From: Deltaproteobacteria bacterium
Lineage (GTDB): Bacteria; Desulfobacterota; Deferrisomatia; Deferrisomatales; BM512
Assembly (NCBI GenBank): GCA_002869015.1
Contig: PKTT01000003.1
Location: 1 to 64,000 of the forward strand
Direction: 5' to 3'
Length of the DNA: 64,000 nucleotides
Shown: positions 33,042 to 41,643 of the stretch, piece by piece
Position numbering within the stretch: the stretch's first letter is position 1
Layout: the number at the start of each line of letters is the position of its first letter
Program-made: the position numbers and the translations under genes
Notes under the pieces: generated by a model
Told to the model about the DNA's origin: nothing
What the model saw: only the letters and a program-made list of their open reading frames with translations
Databases searched by the model: none

Positions 33042-33071
33042 GCAAAATATACTATCGGTTTGGGGTGAGAA

Positions 33072-33482
33072 ATGAAGAAAAAGGCGCTTTTAACTCTTTT
33101 AGTTGTCGCTTTGGCAGTAGGGGCGGCGCTTGTTTTGGAGGGTGTGGGGGAGAGAAGTGTAACTGAGCTGGAATCATCAACCCCAGATTATGAAGCACGC
33201 GGTAAATTCACTTTTTTTGAGCTTGGAAGCGTTGGGTGCAAACCCTGCGAAGCTATGAAGGAGGTGATGGCTCAAGCGGGAGAGACCTTCGGCGACAACC
33301 TTGAAATTATCTTTCACGACGTAAAAGCCGACCCCAAAAAAGCCGCATTTTACAAAATATCCCTAATACCGACGCAGATAATCGTAGACCCACTGGGTGT
33401 CGAGAGGTACCGCCACGAGGGCTACCTTTACTATGACAAGCTGGAAGAGGTGCTCCTTGACCTGGGAGTTGAGAAGCGATGA
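33072..33482 (+). CDS. Membrane-anchored or secreted thioredoxin-like protein (CKPC)
   Basis: A 136-residue thioredoxin-fold protein with an N-terminal signal or anchor (LLTLLVVALAVGAALVL). The redox motif is GCKPC in FFELGSVGCKPCEAMKEVM, followed by the cis-proline region SLIPTQIIVDPLG. It should act in the periplasm. It overlaps the next thioredoxin-like gene by 4 bp, so two different periplasmic thiol proteins are made together. Likely supplied with electrons by the CcdA-like protein encoded downstream; this is inference from context. Confidence 0.87.
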   Translation: MKKKALLTLLVVALAVGAALVLEGVGERSVTELESSTPDYEARGKFTFFELGSVGCKPCEAMKEVMAQAGETFGDNLEIIFHDVKADPKKAAFYKISLIPTQIIVDPLGVERYRHEGYLYYDKLEEVLLDLGVEKR

Positions 33483-33865
33483 AGCGATTGTTTTTTTCTC
33501 TCTTACTGCTGCTCTTCTTAATTTTGCCGCTAGCGGCGGCGGCAGAGGAGGGTAAGGGAGTTGACCTGGGCGCACAGGCCGCAGCGCAGGGCCATCCATT
33601 GGTCGCGGACTTCGGGATGAACCGCTGCTCCTCCTGCATCAGACAGTCCGAGATTATCGAAAAACTAAAGGATGAGACCAGCGGCAAGGTCGAGTGGAAG
33701 TTCATACACATTGGAGAGGATGAAGCCACCGCAGGGCGCTACAAGATACTCCTGATACCGACCCTCATCTTTTTCGATGGGCAGGGTAAGGAGCTTTATA
33801 GGTATGTAGGCCTCATGGATGAGGCCGCCCTCAAGGCGAAGCTCGCGGAATTGAAACTCCTCTAA
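33479..33865 (+). CDS. Exported thioredoxin-like protein (CSSC)
   Basis: A 128-residue protein with a clear signal peptide (LFFSLLLLLFLILPLAAAA). The redox motif is MNRCSSCIRQSEII, and the cis-proline segment is ILLIPTLIFFDGQGKELYRYVG. It is a second thioredoxin-fold protein, not a duplicate of the first, since motif and flanks differ. Its start overlaps the stop of the upstream gene. It probably exchanges electrons with the CcdA-like protein or the permease of the cluster. Confidence 0.87.
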   Translation: MKRLFFSLLLLLFLILPLAAAAEEGKGVDLGAQAAAQGHPLVADFGMNRCSSCIRQSEIIEKLKDETSGKVEWKFIHIGEDEATAGRYKILLIPTLIFFDGQGKELYRYVGLMDEAALKAKLAELKLL

Positions 33866-33888
33866 AGATTAACCGGGGCAATTTAAAA

Positions 33889-35076
33889 ATGAGCGAAAAA
33901 AAGAAGGCATTTCTTATAATCGGCGTCTTTGCGGCGGCTTATTTCATTCCCCTCGGCGAGGAGCGGGTGAGAGCCGCGATCCTTGAATCCTTTTACATGT
34001 TGCAGGATTACGCGCGCGCCCACGTGCTGACCTGCTTGGTCCCCGCCTTCTTTATAGCGGGCGCAATAGGGGTCTTCGTAAGTCAGGCGGCTGTTTTAAA
34101 ATACTTTGGGCAGGGAGCCCGCAGAGTTGTCTCCTACGCGGTGGCCTCCATCTCAGGCAGCGTCCTGGCGGTATGCTCTTGCACGGTCCTTCCCCTCTTT
34201 GCCGGAATATATGCCAGGGGCGCTGGCCTCGGTCCGGCAACGGCATTTCTTTACTCCGGACCTGCCATAAATGTTCTTGCCATGATCCTTACCGCCAAGG
34301 TGCTGGGGCCCGAGCTTGGAGTGGCGCGCGCTGTCGGCGCGATCCTCTTCTCCATAATCATCGGCCTTTTGATGGCCTTCACCTTCAGGCGCGAGGAGGA
34401 GGAGCGCATGGAGGGGTTCGCCGCCCTGCCGGTTGAGGATTCCAAACGCTCCCTAGGGCACAACGCTATATTTTTGGCTGCTATGGTTATTGTCCTCGTC
34501 TTTGGGGCGTGGGGGCAGCCCAAGGAGGCGATCGGCTGGGCTCAGGCGATCTTCTCCGTTAAGTGGTATGTCTCAGGCGCAGCTCTTTTAGCCGTGCTCT
34601 TCATGACCTTCAAATGGTTCGATGCCGAGGAGCGTGTGGAGTGGATGGAGACCACTTGGGGTTTCGCCAAGCAGATACTCCCCCTGCTCTTCGCGGGCGT
34701 GCTTATAGCTGGGGTGCTCCTTGGGATGCCTGGGCGAGATGCGGGGCTTATCCCGGCGCGCTGGGTCGCGGAGCTGCTCGGCGGCAACTCACTCGGCGCC
34801 AACCTCTTCGCCTCATTGGCCGGGGCGTTGATGTACTTCGCCACCCTGACGGAGATACCAATTCTCCAGGGGCTCCTTGGCAGCGGTATGGGGAGCGGCC
34901 CGGCGCTGGCGCTGCTGCTTGCCGGACCCGCGCTCAGCCTACCTAACATGCTCGTCATACGCTCCGTCTTGGGGACAAAGAAGACCCTAGTATTCGTCTT
35001 CTACGTGGTAACCCTCTCGGCGCTTGCGGGGTGGGTTTTTGGAATTTTCTACCCGGTCGTCAAGGTGGCGGGGTAA
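33889..35076 (+). CDS. DUF318/ArsP-type permease
   Basis: A 395-residue membrane protein with about ten helices. The half-repeat signature AVCSCTVLPLFAGIYARGAGLGPATAFLYSGPAIN carries the conserved C-S-C and G-P-A motifs of the DUF318/YraQ/ArsP permeases; a second half-repeat reads GPALALLLAGPALSLPN. In ArsP such cysteines bind trivalent organoarsenicals. Together with a CVC-type ArsR this suggests efflux of arsenic or another thiophilic metal compound. The exact substrate is not proved. It lies 23 bp after the CSSC gene. Confidence 0.87.
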   Translation: MSEKKKAFLIIGVFAAAYFIPLGEERVRAAILESFYMLQDYARAHVLTCLVPAFFIAGAIGVFVSQAAVLKYFGQGARRVVSYAVASISGSVLAVCSCTVLPLFAGIYARGAGLGPATAFLYSGPAINVLAMILTAKVLGPELGVARAVGAILFSIIIGLLMAFTFRREEEERMEGFAALPVEDSKRSLGHNAIFLAAMVIVLVFGAWGQPKEAIGWAQAIFSVKWYVSGAALLAVLFMTFKWFDAEERVEWMETTWGFAKQILPLLFAGVLIAGVLLGMPGRDAGLIPARWVAELLGGNSLGANLFASLAGALMYFATLTEIPILQGLLGSGMGSGPALALLLAGPALSLPNMLVIRSVLGTKKTLVFVFYVVTLSALAGWVFGIFYPVVKVAG

Positions 35077-35078
35077 CG

Positions 35079-35780
35079 ATGGAAATAACCGCTTTTCTCG
35101 ACAGCACCCAAAGCCTCATTGAGACAAACCCCTGGCTTGCCTTTGTCGCGGTATTCATAGGGGGAGTGCTCACCGCCTCCAACCCCTGTGTGTTGGCGAT
35201 GATACCGCTTGTCATGGGGTTCGTCGGGGGTCGAGAGGAGCTTCGCGGCTGGAGAAAGTCTCTCGGTTTTTCACTTATTTTCGTTGCGGGGCTTGCCGTT
35301 ACCTTTACGATTATGGGGGCAGTTGCGGTCCTTGTGGGGCGGCTGTTCGGGGATGTCGGCACCTTCTGGCCCATAGCGATCGCGATAGTCTGTATAGCGA
35401 TGGCGGCGCATCTCTGGGACCTCTGGACCTTCTCAGTCCCCCAGGCGCTCACCGCCTACCGGCCAAAGCATTCGGGAGCGCTCGGCGCGCTCGCTTTGGG
35501 TCTGCTCTTCGGAGTCGTATCAGCTCCATGCGCCGCGCCAATCCTGGTCGTTGTCCTCACCTTCATAGCCTCAAAGGCAAATATGCTATACGGCCTCGCC
35601 CTCCTTTGGACTTACGCAGTAGGGCACTGCCTGCTGATTATTGCGGCAGGTACATGCATGGGGGTCGCGACGGGGCTCATTGAGTCAAAGGGTTTCACAA
35701 AGGTAAACCACTACCTAAAACGCATCGCGGGGGTGATTATCGCCGCCGTCGGAATCTACATGTTAGTAACCGCTATTTGA
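35079..35780 (+). CDS. ccdA: CcdA/DsbD-like thiol-disulfide membrane transporter
   Basis: A 233-residue membrane protein with six helices. ASNPCVLAMIPLVMGFVGG and VSAPCAAPILVVVLTF each hold one of the paired cysteines that carry reducing equivalents across the membrane in CcdA. Its source is cytoplasmic thioredoxin; the acceptors would be the periplasmic CKPC and CSSC proteins encoded upstream. The ORF track starts at 35031 inside the permease gene; ATG 35079, two bases after that gene ends, gives the normal N-terminus. Confidence 0.88.
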   Translation: MEITAFLDSTQSLIETNPWLAFVAVFIGGVLTASNPCVLAMIPLVMGFVGGREELRGWRKSLGFSLIFVAGLAVTFTIMGAVAVLVGRLFGDVGTFWPIAIAIVCIAMAAHLWDLWTFSVPQALTAYRPKHSGALGALALGLLFGVVSAPCAAPILVVVLTFIASKANMLYGLALLWTYAVGHCLLIIAAGTCMGVATGLIESKGFTKVNHYLKRIAGVIIAAVGIYMLVTAI

Positions 35781-35804
35781 TGACGCCAATTAAAGGAATA
35801 CACT

Positions 35805-36038
35805 ATGAAGATCGAAGTGCTGGGAACAGGTTGCGCAAAATGTAATAAGCTCTACGAAGCTACTAAGGAGGCGATAGCTGCGGCCGGGGTTGACGCCGAG
35901 TTAGTCAAGGTTGAGAAGATTATGGATATCGCTGCGCGTGGAGTCCTGGTTACTCCTGCCCTTACCGTTGATGGTGAGGTCAAGTTCTCAGGAAAAGTTC
36001 CCAAAGTAGAGGAGCTAGTCAAAGCAATAACGGGCTGA
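35805..36038 (+). CDS. Small cytoplasmic thioredoxin-like protein (CAKC, MTH895 type)
   Basis: A 77-residue single-domain thioredoxin without a signal peptide. GTGCAKCNKLYEATKEA holds the C-x-x-C pair and GVLVTPALTVDGEVKFSGKVP the cis-proline loop. This matches the TM0996/MTH895 family of small glutaredoxin-like proteins that often sit beside DUF318 permeases. It may deliver electrons from the cytoplasm to the CcdA-like protein just upstream. It is the last gene of the ArsR cluster and is convergent with pldA, 2 bp away. Confidence 0.9.
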   Translation: MKIEVLGTGCAKCNKLYEATKEAIAAAGVDAELVKVEKIMDIAARGVLVTPALTVDGEVKFSGKVPKVEELVKAITG

Positions 36039-36040
36039 GC

Positions 36041-36904
36041 TTACCTTACGAAGGAGAAGCCTATCCTAAAGACCTCTTCACGGTCCTTGTAATCCCGCAG
36101 ACCCTCTGCGAGGGCATTGACGTACTGCACGTGAAGGTATAGGTCCAGGTTGTCGTCAAAGAGGGGGCTTAAAGGGTAAGTCAGATCCACATACCCGGAG
36201 ACCCCCTTTTCGGCGAAGGCCAACTTAGTAGTCGCCACCAGCCCGTAAAGGTATCCCGCCGACACATCCAGCTCGAAGTTTCCCCTGTACTTGTGAATGT
36301 CCTTATTCGTATCGTCGTTTGCGAAAAAGAGCTGTAACTTTGGGGCTATATAAAGCCCTCCACCTCTTTTGAAATAGGGCTTTATGTATATGGGGCGAAA
36401 GTAAAAATAATTTGTCGAGCGCGACTCGTCACCTGCCTGCCCGTTTGACTCGTGCCTGAATCCCGTATGTAAGAAGAGCTTCGCACCGAAATCAGGTAGT
36501 ACATCAAAGTTGTTGGTGAGAACGAAGATCTCCGGCTTATAGCTGGTCTCCTCAAAGGGGGCGGAGTCGCTTCTAAGGTCCCAGTATGAGGTTTGGGTGT
36601 AGCCAAAGTAGAGTCCCTGGAGCCACTCGTGACTCTCCCACATAGACCCCTTGGGGTTGAAGAGGCGGTACTTGAAGCTTATCTGGAACTTTGAGTTCTT
36701 AGGGTCTCCGCCAATGAGAAAGTACATCGGCTCATAGGTTGAAGCGTTGGCTGCATATGGTTGGTATATTCTCTCCAACTCTTCCAGGGTGTTGAAATCA
36801 TTGTATACCGCCTCTGCTTCGGAGATATCTGACGATTCGCTATGAGAAAAACCAGCGGCGGAAAAGAGTAGTAAAAGCGTAAGGAAGACTCTAAGCAGAC
36901 ACAT
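36041..36904 (-). CDS. pldA: Outer-membrane phospholipase A
   Basis: A 287-residue outer-membrane beta-barrel with signal peptide (LLRVFLTLLLLFSAAGFSHS). The stretch HESNGQAGDESRSTN gives catalytic His, Ser at +2 and Asn at +14, which is the H142-S144-N156 spacing of the OMPLA active site. FGYTQTSYWDL and the alternating barrel strands ending in FSFVR (C-terminal aromatic/basic pattern) also fit. It cleaves phospholipids in the outer leaflet, usually after membrane damage, using Ca2+ at the dimer interface. It stands alone between convergent and divergent neighbours. Confidence 0.92.
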   Translation of the reverse strand: MCLLRVFLTLLLLFSAAGFSHSESSDISEAEAVYNDFNTLEELERIYQPYAANASTYEPMYFLIGGDPKNSKFQISFKYRLFNPKGSMWESHEWLQGLYFGYTQTSYWDLRSDSAPFEETSYKPEIFVLTNNFDVLPDFGAKLFLHTGFRHESNGQAGDESRSTNYFYFRPIYIKPYFKRGGGLYIAPKLQLFFANDDTNKDIHKYRGNFELDVSAGYLYGLVATTKLAFAEKGVSGYVDLTYPLSPLFDDNLDLYLHVQYVNALAEGLRDYKDREEVFRIGFSFVR

Positions 36905-37090
36905 TATAATCTCTGATCATTTATGGTTAATTCAATAAAGGCGAATATTTTACATTGGTGGGGCTGGTTAGCCAAGCAACCTTAATGGACTCTCTTTACT
37001 AAGTTTGTGGAGGAGTTTTTGTGTGGGGTGGAACTTGGCAATTTTCGGGTGTAGAATCGACTCTCATTTATTATTCTGGGAGGTGTCAAG

Positions 37091-38044
37091 TTGGAAGATA
37101 GGGCTCTTGAATCTAGGGTTGTGCTATTTGGAGCATATATCGCGCTCGTGGGTGCGCTGCTGACTGGCGGGCAGGCTGCATATATAACCTTGACCGGCGG
37201 AGAGCTTTGCATCAGTGACGGATGCGCCCTGGTTGGGCAGCTTACCCGGATACCACCTTTCTGGTTTAATCTCCTCGGCTGTGGGCTCTTTCTTACGGTT
37301 GCTTTGGTCTCCTTTACACTCTATCGCACAGGGCTGACCGGCGTTAAGAGTATCCTTCACCTACTCCTGACGGCGGCCCTCGCGGCGGAGGGTGTTCTCT
37401 TCACCTACCAGTATTTCGTTGCAAGTGCGTGGTGCCCCTATTGCCTCATCCTCTTGGCGCTGATTATTGCGCTGAACCTTATACTGCTTGGCCGCGGGGC
37501 GCTTTTCGGCTTTGCCGCCTTCGCTGCCTCCGCGACTATATTCAGCCTGCTTACCTTTGCACCATTCAATAAAGATCTCTCCGACGGCACCTACGCTGTA
37601 AAAAATAGCGAAGGTGGTATGGAGTTGACCCTACTCTTTGATGAGGACTGCCCTCACTGCAGGGAGGTGGAGGAGGCGATACTGCCCCTCGACGGCTGTA
37701 CCCTCTACTTTAACCCGGTCTCCCCTGTTACCAGAGAGCTCTTTCCCGGCCTTGAGAAGAGGCCGGTATATGACTACCGCGTTAACTTCTCAGCAGCCTC
37801 CCTCATGGGGTTTGACCGTATTCCCATTCTGATAGCGAAGAAGGATACAGGCCGTGAGATCGTCACGGGCACTTCAAATATCATTGACTTCGTCGAGGCG
37901 ATGTGCGGCGGCGAGGAGCCTATGCTGGACTTCGGCGGAGGTGGTGGCGGCTTCTCCGGTGGCGCTTCTCCCGCAGGTGGCCTCTTTACCCCGCCGGATG
38001 ATGAGGGATGCGGCCTGGTCGCCGACCCGGACTGCGTCGAATAA
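37091..38044 (+). CDS. Vitamin K epoxide reductase fused to a thioredoxin-like domain
   Basis: A 317-residue protein. The N-terminal VKOR part (about residues 8-145, four to five helices) has the loop cysteines in GELCISDGCALV and the membrane CxxC in SAWCPYC. A thioredoxin-like domain follows (from about residue 175), with FDEDCPHCREVEE and a cis-proline at DRIPILIA. This fusion makes disulfide bonds in periplasmic proteins using quinone as acceptor. The C-terminus carries an unusual Gly-rich tail (GGGGGGFSGGASPAGG) and two more cysteines. The TTG start is backed by GGGAGGTG at good spacing. Confidence 0.9.
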   Translation: MEDRALESRVVLFGAYIALVGALLTGGQAAYITLTGGELCISDGCALVGQLTRIPPFWFNLLGCGLFLTVALVSFTLYRTGLTGVKSILHLLLTAALAAEGVLFTYQYFVASAWCPYCLILLALIIALNLILLGRGALFGFAAFAASATIFSLLTFAPFNKDLSDGTYAVKNSEGGMELTLLFDEDCPHCREVEEAILPLDGCTLYFNPVSPVTRELFPGLEKRPVYDYRVNFSAASLMGFDRIPILIAKKDTGREIVTGTSNIIDFVEAMCGGEEPMLDFGGGGGGFSGGASPAGGLFTPPDDEGCGLVADPDCVE

Positions 38045-38052
38045 AAGCGGCC

Positions 38053-39639
38053 TTACAGGACACCCTTTCTTATAACCGTATCATGCCTGAAGCGGGCGTC
38101 GTCGCGCTCGGGGTGGTCTATGTTGTAGTGGAGCCCTCTTGACTCCTTCCTGGACTGTGCGCAGCGGATGATTAAGAGCGCCACAAGGGCGAGGTTTCTA
38201 AGCTCCACAAGGCTTGGTGTGACCGTGAAGTTGTAGTAATACTCCTCAATCTCCTCCATCAGGAGGTTTATCCTCTTCCTAGCCCGCTCAAGCCGCTTGT
38301 CCGAGCGGACAATGCCTACGTAGTTCCACATAAAGCGCCTTATCTCATCCCAATTCTGGGTGATGACGACCTCCTCGTCGCTGTCGGTCGTGTCGCTGGC
38401 GTCCCAGGGGTCGGGGGAGGGGAGCGCCGCATCTTCAAGTGAAAGCGCCATGGCTATTGCGGCCTCCGAGGCACGTGCGGAGTAGACCACTGCCTCAAGG
38501 AGGCTGTTTGAGGCGAGGCGGTTTGCGCCGTGAAGGCCCGTGCAGGCGCACTCTCCCACGGCGAAGAGCCCCTTTAACGAGGTGTGACCTACGGCGTCCG
38601 TTAAAATGCCGCCGCACATGTAGTGGGCTGCGGGGACGACCGGAATCGGCTCCTTGGTTATGTCGATGTCAAACTCAAGGCATTTAGAGTAAATTCCCGG
38701 AAAGCGCTCCTTGATAAAGTCAGCATCGCGATGGGTAATGTCCAGCAGCGCCGAATCGAAGCCCCCCTTTTTGATCTCTGCGTCGATGGCGCGGGCTACG
38801 ACATCGCGTGGGGCAAGGCAGCCCATCTCGTGGTAACTCTCCATGAAGGTTTTACCATTTGGCAGGCGCAGCACCCCGCCTTCGCCTCTAACTGCTTCGC
38901 TTATGAGGAAGTTCTTGGCGTAGGGGTGGTAGAGGCATGTGGGGTGAAACTGCATAAACTCCATGTTGCCGACGTCAGCACCGGCGCGGTAGGCCATTGC
39001 GACGCCGTCGCCTGAGGCTATGTCGGGGTTGGAGGTGTAAAGGTAGACCTTCCCCGCGCCGCCCGTGGCAAGCAGCGTAGCCTTCGCGGTGAAGGGCTCA
39101 ATCACCCCGTCCTCATGGAGGACGTATGCGCCAAAGCAAGCCGGGGAGCCTTCAAAGGGGTGGTGCACCAACAGGTCGACGCCGTAATGGTTGTCAAAAA
39201 AGGCGATGTTGGGGTTTGCCTTTGCGCACTCAAGAAGCGCTCGCTCAACCTCTCTTCCCGTGGCGTCCTTTGCGTGGAGGATTCGCCGCTTCGAGTGGCC
39301 GCCCTCCCTGCCAAGGTCGTAGGCTGAATCATCACTCTTTGAGAAGTGCACCCCCCGCTCGATTAGCGACTTTATCGCGGCGGGACCATTCTTTACGACA
39401 AGGTCAACTATTTCACCGTGGCATAGGCCCGCGCCTGCTTCAAGGGTGTCCCTGTAGTGCTCCTCAAAGGAGTCCTCATCGCTAAGCACGCACGCAATGC
39501 CCCCTTGCGCATAGTTCGTATTGGACTCGCCGCGCTCCTTCTTCGTAACCACTGCAACCCGGCCCTTTTCGGCTGCGTCAAGGGCGAAGGATAGCCCCGC
39601 GATGCCGCTTCCGATGACCAGGAAATCATATTGTCTCAT
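38053..39639 (-). CDS. nadB: L-aspartate oxidase
   Basis: A 528-residue flavoprotein. FLVIGSGIAGLSFALDAAEKG is the FAD-binding Rossmann motif, NYAQGGIACVL the substrate-side loop, and GLHGANRLASNSLLEAVVYSARA the C-terminal active-site segment. NadB oxidises aspartate to iminoaspartate for NAD synthesis; in anaerobes fumarate is the likely acceptor. Length is normal (E. coli 540). nadA and nadC are not in the window. It is convergent with the VKOR gene and divergent from ilvD. Confidence 0.95.
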   Translation of the reverse strand: MRQYDFLVIGSGIAGLSFALDAAEKGRVAVVTKKERGESNTNYAQGGIACVLSDEDSFEEHYRDTLEAGAGLCHGEIVDLVVKNGPAAIKSLIERGVHFSKSDDSAYDLGREGGHSKRRILHAKDATGREVERALLECAKANPNIAFFDNHYGVDLLVHHPFEGSPACFGAYVLHEDGVIEPFTAKATLLATGGAGKVYLYTSNPDIASGDGVAMAYRAGADVGNMEFMQFHPTCLYHPYAKNFLISEAVRGEGGVLRLPNGKTFMESYHEMGCLAPRDVVARAIDAEIKKGGFDSALLDITHRDADFIKERFPGIYSKCLEFDIDITKEPIPVVPAAHYMCGGILTDAVGHTSLKGLFAVGECACTGLHGANRLASNSLLEAVVYSARASEAAIAMALSLEDAALPSPDPWDASDTTDSDEEVVITQNWDEIRRFMWNYVGIVRSDKRLERARKRINLLMEEIEEYYYNFTVTPSLVELRNLALVALLIIRCAQSRKESRGLHYNIDHPERDDARFRHDTVIRKGVL

Positions 39640-39788
39640 CTTCTCTCTCGTTTTGTATCGGCTGCCTCTTCACGCCACCTTTTACTAGTTGACACACTCG
39701 TTAACTCTTGTCAAGTTGCGGCGCTGTTTGGCGAGGTGAAAAATCTTTTGATTATACGGACTTGCGCACATTTTTATCACGCCGTGCG

Positions 39789-39817
39789 TTGACAATACCA
39801 CCTTGGGCGAATACACT
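39789..39817 (+). promoter_or_regulatory. Sigma-70 type promoter of the ilv-leu operon
   Basis: TTGACA (39789-39794), a 17-bp spacer and TACACT (39812-39817) form a good housekeeping promoter, with transcription expected near 39824. Because the predicted start lies after the TTG at 39803, that codon cannot begin ilvD from this promoter. Confidence 0.65.
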
Positions 39818-39871
39818 CCTAAAAAAGTAAAACTTTTTGATGGGGCCTGTGCGCCCTGCGACGGATTTGAA

Positions 39872-41527
39872 TTGAAAAGTTCCAAAATAATTGAAGGGCT
39901 CGAAAGAGCTCCATCAAGGGCGCTCCTGCAGGGTGCCGGTATGCCCAAGGGCGAGTTCGGCAAGCCGATGATCGGCGTTGCTTCGAGCTTTACCGATCTA
40001 ATTGCCGGCCATGTGGGGATGCGTGACCTTGAGCGCTATATAGAGAAGGGCGTCCACTCAGGCGGCGGGTATCCTTTTATCTTCGGAATCCCGGGCGTCT
40101 GTGATGGCATCGCCATGGGCCACGAGGGGATGGGCTACAGCCTGCCCTCCCGCGAGCTCATCGCAGACTGCGTTGAAACGGTGGCGAAAGCTCACTCGCT
40201 GGATGGCCTCGTGCTTTTGACCAACTGCGACAAGATCACCCCCGGCATGCTCATGGCCGCTGCGAGGCTCGACATCCCATCGATAGTCGTCACCGCCGGG
40301 CCAATGCTCTCGGGCAACCTCCGCGGCCGCCGCCTCTCCTTCGTAAGGGATACCTTCGAGGCGATGGCGATGAACAAGGCTGGGGAGATAAGCGCCGAGG
40401 AGCTGGAGTCCTGTGAGTCTGAGGCTTGCCCCGGCTGCGGTTCCTGCCAGGGGCTCTATACGGCGAACACGATGGCGTGCCTAACTGAGGCGCTCGGAAT
40501 GAGCCTGCCCGGCTGCGGCACCGCGCTTGCGGTATCCGCCAAGAAGCGCCACCTCGCCTTTGAGAGCGGCGCCAGAATAGTCTCACTCGTCAAAGAGGAT
40601 GTAACCCCCTCGAAGATTCTCACCGAGGGCGCCTTTGATAATGCCATAAGGCTCGACCTCGCGCTGGGCGGCTCCTCCAACACCCTCCTTCACCTCTGCG
40701 CGATTGCGCGGGAGACAGGCTACGAGCTCGATCCGGATCGTTTCGATGAACTTAGCCGTGTAACGCCGCAGCTCTGCTCGCTCAGACCGGCCGGCGACTT
40801 CTTCATGGAGGACCTTGACGCAGCTGGCGGCATCGCGGCGGTATTCAGCCGTTTTTCTGGCGAGCTGGCGGAGGCCCCCTCTGTTGGAGGCGCATCGGTA
40901 AAGTCTGTCGCCGCCAAGGTGAGCTGGGTAGATGATGAGGTCATAGCAAAGATTGACGCCCCTGTGAGAAAAGAGGGCGGCATAGCGATACTAAAGGGAA
41001 ATCTCGCCCCAGACGGCGCCGTAGTGAAGCAGTCCGGCGTCTCCGAGGCGATGATGAACTTCACCGGCACCGCCCGCTGCTTCGACTCCGAGGAGGAGGC
41101 GATGAAGGCGATCATGGAGGGCACGGTGAAGGGCGGAGAGGTGGTGGTAATCCGCTACGAGGGCCCGAAGGGCGGCCCGGGAATGAGGGAGATGCTCGCG
41201 CCAACCGCAGCGCTTATGGGGATGGGGCTGGGAGATTCCGTGGCCCTCATAACCGACGGGCGCTTTAGCGGCGGTACGCGCGGCCCCTGCATTGGACATG
41301 TCTCACCTGAGGCGGCGGCGGGGGGCACAATCGCCCTCGTTAAGGATGGAGATAAAATAGAGCTCGACATTCCGGGGCGCGGCCTTTCGCTGCTGGTCTC
41401 GGAGGAGGAGCTTTCAAAGCGCAGGGAGGACCTTGTGGCGCCTAAGGCCAAAAACCTTAAGGGTTGGCTATCACGCTACGCCCGACTTGTAACCTCGGCG
41501 AATACGGGTGCCGTTTTGGAAGGGTGA
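39872..41527 (+). CDS. ilvD: Dihydroxy-acid dehydratase
   Basis: A protein of 551 residues from the start chosen here (TTG 39872, [19 protein letters not shown]), which aligns with the usual IlvD N-terminus. The track's TTG at 39803 lies before the predicted transcription start and adds 23 atypical residues with two cysteines. Motifs include [20 protein letters not shown] and [16 protein letters not shown], with cysteines that hold the Fe-S cluster. The enzyme dehydrates dihydroxy acids in valine, isoleucine and leucine synthesis. No strong Shine-Dalgarno precedes either start, so the N-terminus remains uncertain. First gene of the branched-chain operon. Confidence 0.9.
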   Translation: MKSSKIIEGLERAPSRALLQGAGMPKGEFGKPMIGVASSFTDLIAGHVGMRDLERYIEKGVHSGGGYPFIFGIPGVCDGIAMGHEGMGYSLPSRELIADCVETVAKAHSLDGLVLLTNCDKITPGMLMAAARLDIPSIVVTAGPMLSGNLRGRRLSFVRDTFEAMAMNKAGEISAEELESCESEACPGCGSCQGLYTANTMACLTEALGMSLPGCGTALAVSAKKRHLAFESGARIVSLVKEDVTPSKILTEGAFDNAIRLDLALGGSSNTLLHLCAIARETGYELDPDRFDELSRVTPQLCSLRPAGDFFMEDLDAAGGIAAVFSRFSGELAEAPSVGGASVKSVAAKVSWVDDEVIAKIDAPVRKEGGIAILKGNLAPDGAVVKQSGVSEAMMNFTGTARCFDSEEEAMKAIMEGTVKGGEVVVIRYEGPKGGPGMREMLAPTAALMGMGLGDSVALITDGRFSGGTRGPCIGHVSPEAAAGGTIALVKDGDKIELDIPGRGLSLLVSEEELSKRREDLVAPKAKNLKGWLSRYARLVTSANTGAVLEG

Positions 41528-41553
41528 CTTCACCCCTGACGCAGTCAGTCCAA

Positions 41554-41585
41554 AGCGGCCGACCCTTAAATAGGAGTCGGCCGCT
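41554..41585 (+). terminator. Hairpin between ilvD and ilvB
   Basis: A perfect 10-bp stem AGCGGCCGAC / GTCGGCCGCT lies 26 bp after the ilvD stop and is not followed by a T-run. It is more likely a processing or stabilising element, or a partial terminator, than a full stop, because ilvB follows on the same strand. Confidence 0.6.
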
Positions 41586-41643
41586 GACATTTGAAAGGTA
41601 ATGACGCCGCACACGCGGCTTCATCAAAGATATGGAGGCATAG

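Noticed and set aside
39640-39800. Leader-peptide attenuator for the ilv-leu operon
   Set aside because: No short ORF rich in Leu, Val or Ile codons and no competing hairpins were seen. An inverted repeat TTGACA-N14-TGTCAA (39689-39714) exists but fits no known pattern.
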